This document shows, piece after piece, positions 30,409 through 33,637 of a stretch of 33,637 nt of DNA (position 1 is its first letter; each line of letters starts with the position of its first letter). Position numbers and translations under genes: made by a program. The stretch is from Aneurinibacillus terranovensis DSM 18919 (GTDB lineage: Bacteria > Bacillota > Bacilli > Aneurinibacillales > Aneurinibacillaceae): positions 1 to 33,637 of the forward strand of contig NZ_AUMJ01000063.1 of the NCBI RefSeq assembly GCF_000430625.1, written 5' to 3'. A model generated the notes under the pieces. The model ran no database searches, was not told where the DNA came from, and worked only from the letters and a program-made list of their open reading frames with translations.

Positions 30409-32253
30409 TTATTGCACACTGGTTTTATATTCCCGCAACCAGTGATCAATCTGTATCAGGTAGGCGAAGAACTGGGGAACATTCATCAACTGGCCGAACC
30501 ACGGCATATGCATACCCGATACATCGGCCTGTGCAAAATTGCGTACGGCTTCCTGATTAATAAAAGGCAGCAGCGGGGATGAAGCATCATCAAGAATTTG
30601 CAGCACTCTTGCCTGAACGGCTTTAAGGTAGGAAGGATTATGTGTTTTTGGATATGGGCTTTTGCGGCGGGTTAATACATCATCCGGCAGCATTCCGGAA
30701 AGAGCGCGTCGGAGAATGCCTTTGGCTTGCTGTCCATATGTTTTCATGGACCATGGGACATTCCACATATATTCAACGAGACGATGGTCACAGAAAGGCA
30801 CCCTCACTTCAAGGCCGACAGCCATACTCATCCGATCTTTCCGATCCAGCAGCGTTGGCATCCACCGCGTCAAATTCAAGTAGAATATCTCACGAATCCG
30901 GGCTTCATGCGGATCTTCGCCTGGCAAACGGGGAACTTCCTCGAGCGCTTCCTGATAACGGCGGGTGACATAACTCTCGGGTTGAATTCTTTCCCTTAGT
31001 TCATTAGAGAAGAATTTTACTTTTTCCTTCAGGTTGTGTGACCATGGGAACGTAGTGGCATTCAAAGCGTCCTCCCGGTGGAACCAGGGGTATCCGCCGA
31101 ATACTTCATCCGCACATTCGCCCGACAGGGCTACGGTTGCCTGTTTTTTAATTTCCCGACAGAAAAGATAAAGAGAGCCGTCAATATCCGTCATTCCCGG
31201 TAAATCGCGTCCATGGACGGCAACCTGCAACGAGTCGATAAGCTGCGGGGTATCAAAGTAGACGTCACAGTGTTCGGTTTCAAGGTAGGAAGCTACACGC
31301 TTCACCCATGGCGCATCCGCATTTGGCTGAAATTCATTTGGCCGGAAATGAATTTCATTATCGACATAGTCTACCGAAAAGGTACGCAGGGTTGGCTTTC
31401 CGGCTACACGGTAAGCCTGCGCGGAAAAAGCGGTAATCGCGCTTGAATCGATCCCGCCTGACAGGAGGGTGCACACTGGAACGTCCGCGACGAGTTGCCT
31501 TGTCACGCAGTCCTGAAATAACTCACGAATATGCCGGGTCGTTGTATCCAAGTCATCTTCATGAACCCTGCTTTCCAGTGACCAGTAAGCCTTCGTCCGC
31601 AGGCCCTGGCGGTCAAAACGTAGAAAATGCCCGGGGAGAAGTTCATTCACATTATGAAAGACGCCAAAACCCGGTGTCCTTGCGGGTCCGAGCGCAAAAA
31701 TTTCTGCCAGCCCTTCCGTTCGTATCTCAGGTTTGACAGAAGGGTGGGCCAGCAGCGCCTTTAGTTCTGAACCGAAAATAAGTTGGCTGTTCCTGTGTGC
31801 GTAGAAAAGGGGTTTTACGCCGAGGCGATCTCTCGCCATAAAAAATTTCTGTTCTTCTTCCGTCCAGATGCCAAATGCAAAAATTCCATTTAATCGATCA
31901 AGGCAGCTTTCTCCCCATTCTATATAAGAAACAAGCAGAACTTCTGTATCGGAAGTTGTGGTAAAATGATGGCCTCTTGCCCGCAATTCGTTGCGTAAAT
32001 CATCCGTGTTGTAGAGTTCGCCATTATAAACCATAACATATGTTTTTCCGCCAAGCGTCCGAATCATTGGTTGTGATCCGCCCGCCGGGTCGACCACAAT
32101 GAGACGACGATGAGCGAATGCGGCATGGCGCGTCGTCCATACCCCTTCACTGTCCGGTCCACGGGGAATTAACGTCTTTGACATCCCATCCAATGTCTCC
32201 GTTTGCTGGGACACATCTTCATTCCAATCAATCCAGCCTGTAAATCCGCACAT
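30409..32253 (-). CDS. asnO: Glutamine-hydrolysing asparagine synthetase, AsnO-like
   Basis: A 614-residue class II amidotransferase, the length I recall for B. subtilis AsnO. Cys2 in MCGFTGWIDW is the nucleophile after removal of Met1, with RGPDSEGVW, AHRRLIVVD and VMVYNGELYN in the glutaminase domain (1 to about 210). The synthetase domain has the PP-loop LLSGGIDSSAI (about 263-273) and GECADEVFGGY. ATG 32253 follows GTGGAGGGAGATAAG; an in-frame extension of 33 residues is rejected. In B. subtilis AsnO is used in sporulation, which fits the DUF3905 neighbour but is inference. Amidation of cell-wall or other acids is an alternative. Confidence 0.92.
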   Translation of the reverse strand: MCGFTGWIDWNEDVSQQTETLDGMSKTLIPRGPDSEGVWTTRHAAFAHRRLIVVDPAGGSQPMIRTLGGKTYVMVYNGELYNTDDLRNELRARGHHFTTTSDTEVLLVSYIEWGESCLDRLNGIFAFGIWTEEEQKFFMARDRLGVKPLFYAHRNSQLIFGSELKALLAHPSVKPEIRTEGLAEIFALGPARTPGFGVFHNVNELLPGHFLRFDRQGLRTKAYWSLESRVHEDDLDTTTRHIRELFQDCVTRQLVADVPVCTLLSGGIDSSAITAFSAQAYRVAGKPTLRTFSVDYVDNEIHFRPNEFQPNADAPWVKRVASYLETEHCDVYFDTPQLIDSLQVAVHGRDLPGMTDIDGSLYLFCREIKKQATVALSGECADEVFGGYPWFHREDALNATTFPWSHNLKEKVKFFSNELRERIQPESYVTRRYQEALEEVPRLPGEDPHEARIREIFYLNLTRWMPTLLDRKDRMSMAVGLEVRVPFCDHRLVEYMWNVPWSMKTYGQQAKGILRRALSGMLPDDVLTRRKSPYPKTHNPSYLKAVQARVLQILDDASSPLLPFINQEAVRNFAQADVSGMHMPWFGQLMNVPQFFAYLIQIDHWLREYKTSVQ

Positions 32254-32421
32254 CTTATCTCCCTCCACTTCTGGGCGGTTATTACCCTTATACTGACCTA
32301 TACTATGCAGGAGCCCATTGATTGGATACTTGGCTGATAAAAAAAGTAACAATGTCTGATAATTTTCTGTCTCTCGTAAATAATAACCTTATAATCATTT
32401 ATTCTAATGGGGGGTGATGTA

Positions 32422-32784
32422 ATGGCAAACAAGCCACCGGAGAATAACAGGGAACCTAATGAAAAGGGCGGGGTAGGCAATCCGAATCCGCACCAGGCGC
32501 GAGCTCCGTATGTCGGGCAGTCTCAGCAGGATGTAGATGCGCCTTTTACGAACGAATACGGCGTGGTTATAGGGGATAGCTTTTATGACTCGTCCAATTC
32601 ACCTTTAAATCATTGGAGCGAAGAAACTGACCCCGCGATTATGTCAGGCGATCAGTGGGTTCATCCCACTAATGACATAGGATGGAATACTGCAGAGAAT
32701 CAGGAATTGCGGCAAAAAGGCATCGTACCGCAGGGCGGGCGCTTCATGCACCCCACAAGGGATGTTGGTTATAGAAAAGATTAG
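32422..32784 (+). CDS. DUF3905 protein
   Basis: A 120-residue hydrophilic protein rich in Asn, Pro, Gly and Asp: NPNPHQARAPYVGQSQQDVD early and VHPTNDIGWNTAEN with FMHPTRDVGY later, an imperfect repeat of HPTxDxG. It has no membrane segment. The pattern fits DUF3905, which I know from spore-formers; its role is unknown. The chosen ATG 32422 follows GGGGGTGATGTA; an ATG 15 bases upstream lies before that site. The gene is divergent from asnO. Confidence 0.78.
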   Translation: MANKPPENNREPNEKGGVGNPNPHQARAPYVGQSQQDVDAPFTNEYGVVIGDSFYDSSNSPLNHWSEETDPAIMSGDQWVHPTNDIGWNTAENQELRQKGIVPQGGRFMHPTRDVGYRKD

Positions 32785-32789
32785 CATAG

Positions 32790-32832
32790 TAACGCTTCTG
32801 GGAATTTGTGCCCGGAGGCGTTAAATTTTTTT
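32790..32832 (+). terminator. Terminator after the DUF3905 gene
   Basis: TAACGCTTCTGGG (32790-32802) pairs with CCCGGAGGCGTTA (32811-32823) with one mismatch and one G-T pair, followed by AA and a run of eight T. Confidence 0.9.
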
Positions 32833-33104
32833 TCTTGTTATGCAATTTTTTCATTTCCATAAAGCGATAAGAATATTATACTAGGTCTAAATGAGTGAAT
32901 TTTTCATTGCTGTATACGAAAGATAACTTGGCTGGTGCCAAGCCAAGGGCGCAGGCGGATAGCCTTCGTTCTACTTATGTGTATAGGAAAAGTATACTCT
33001 CCTATACGCTAAAAAAGATAAAAATGAAACGTAAAGTATTCGATAACTTAATAGAGGAATGAATGCGTGTTCGTTGAATTGCTCTATAAGGGAGAGGTGA
33101 AGAA
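32833..33104 (+). promoter_or_regulatory. Leader and promoter region of cheA
   Basis: Three structures are seen. CTTGGC (32927-32932) can pair with GCCAAG (32937-32942), or CTTGGCT with AGCCAAG (32941-32947), so two hairpins exclude each other. GTATAGG (32981-32987) and CCTATAC (33001-33007) flank the nested palindrome AGTATACT (32991-32998). TAAA (33019-33022), 16 bases and TTCGATAA (33039-33046) resemble a sigma-D promoter (TAAA-N15-GCCGATAA), as expected for a chemotaxis gene. None is proved. Confidence 0.4.
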
Positions 33105-33637
33105 ATGGAAATGAACCAGTATCTGGACATGTTTATCGAGGAGTCGAAGGAACATATCCAGGCGATTAATGACCATTTGTTAGAGCTCGAAAATGACCCG
33201 GAAAATACGGATATTGTAAATGAAATCTTTCGTTCTGCCCATACATTAAAAGGGATGGCGGCAACCATGGGCTTCGAAGACATGACCACGCTCACCCACG
33301 AAATGGAAAATGTTCTTGACCAGGTCCGCAACCATAAGCTGGTTGTCAATAGCGATATCATGGACGTGATTTTTCACTGTGTTGACCTGCTCGAAGGCAT
33401 GGTGTATTCCATTGCAGGCGGTGGCGACGGCAAAGAAGATGTGTCCCAGGTTGTGGCCCAGCTGCAGGCCATTTTAAAAGGGGAAACGCCTGCTTCCACC
33501 CCCGCAAAAGCAGGGAATTCGCCGGATATAGCGGCCGGCGAACAAGGCGCGGCGGGCTTGGCGGAAGGGGAGGAAGAACCTGCGGCAGCCGCTTCGGCTT
33601 CGGCCATTCCGGCTGATGCGTTTGATGAATATGAACT
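33105..33637 (+). CDS. cheA: Chemotaxis histidine kinase CheA, N-terminal part
   Basis: The visible 177 residues start at ATG 33105 behind AAGGGAGAGGTGAAGAA. They hold the P1 phosphotransfer domain: MNQYLDMFIEESKEHIQAIN and the phosphorylated His in FRSAHTLKGMAATMGF at about residue 46. An Ala/Gly/Pro/Glu-rich linker begins near 125. The gene runs out of the window, so the P2, dimerisation, ATPase and CheW-like domains are not seen. CheA passes phosphate to CheY and CheB in flagellar chemotaxis. It is not preceded by cheB or flagellar genes here, which is unlike the large fla/che operon of B. subtilis. Confidence 0.93.
   Translation, partial: MEMNQYLDMFIEESKEHIQAINDHLLELENDPENTDIVNEIFRSAHTLKGMAATMGFEDMTTLTHEMENVLDQVRNHKLVVNSDIMDVIFHCVDLLEGMVYSIAGGGDGKEDVSQVVAQLQAILKGETPASTPAKAGNSPDIAAGEQGAAGLAEGEEEPAAAASASAIPADAFDEYE

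Noticed and set aside
32911-32970. Cyclic-di-GMP riboswitch before cheA
   Set aside because: A segment GGGCGCAGGCGGATAGCC faintly recalls the GEMM core, but the required GGCAAACC and GACGCAAAG blocks are missing.
1-33637. CRISPR arrays, tRNA or rRNA genes, prophage or integrase genes
   Set aside because: No regularly spaced repeats, no cloverleaf-like sequences and no phage or integrase domains were found when reading both strands.

Overview
The window looks like chromosomal DNA of a low-to-moderate GC, spore-forming, motile Gram-positive rod of the order Bacillales. I infer a Paenibacillaceae or Aneurinibacillus-type host from overall protein similarity and cannot prove it. The evidence is GGAGG ribosome binding sites, sigma-A promoters, a GlcT/RAT-controlled ptsG, a Spo0E-family protein, an AsnO-type asparagine synthetase, an EcsAB pair, BmrCD-like exporters and a cheA start. 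There are no rRNA or tRNA genes, no CRISPR array and no intact mobile element.

Layout. 0-5.2 kb: a frame-broken zinc-ribbon gene, a small membrane protein, a 600-base stretch without a convincing gene (Fnr-type promoter, hairpins and a MITE-like inverted-repeat element), ptsG with its antiterminator leader, a UlaG-like metallo-hydrolase with its own operator, an Lrp/AsnC regulator and a Spo0E-like phosphatase. 5.2-7.7 kb: an agr-type quorum-sensing operon in the order agrC-agrB-agrD plus a 60-residue acidic protein. It has no response-regulator gene, and its AgrD has Ser where the ring Cys is expected. 7.9-13.1 kb: aldo/keto reductase, M42 aminopeptidase, NhaC antiporter and an ArsP/UPF0718-type permease behind a palindromic operator. 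13.1-18.0 kb: a heterodimeric multidrug ABC exporter pair (BmrC/BmrD type) behind a probable transcription attenuator, followed by an RNase Z-like protein.

18.0-22.9 kb: an internally deleted TnpB relic, DUF2621 and secreted proteins, a HesB-like protein, a polysaccharide deacetylase, DUF423, YihY/BrkB and an RlmI-type methyltransferase relic. 22.9-26.7 kb: a polar amino-acid ABC importer (binding lipoprotein, permease, ATPase) with an M20 amidohydrolase, the same order as yxeMNOP, probably for import and deacylation of an N-acyl amino acid or S-conjugate; a short frame-broken membrane gene follows. 26.7-30.4 kb: an EamA exporter with an upstream 15-codon leader ORF and hairpin, a frame-broken gene, and ecsAB. 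30.4-33.6 kb: asnO, a DUF3905 protein and the 5' part of cheA.

Most interesting points: the agrA-less agr locus with a serine AgrD, divergent from a Spo0E-like gene across a shared inverted repeat; a class II-spaced Fnr promoter with no protein gene behind it; probable leader-peptide or attenuator control of the bmrCD-like and EamA exporters; and three separate one-base frame breaks that are either pseudogenes or sequencing indels.
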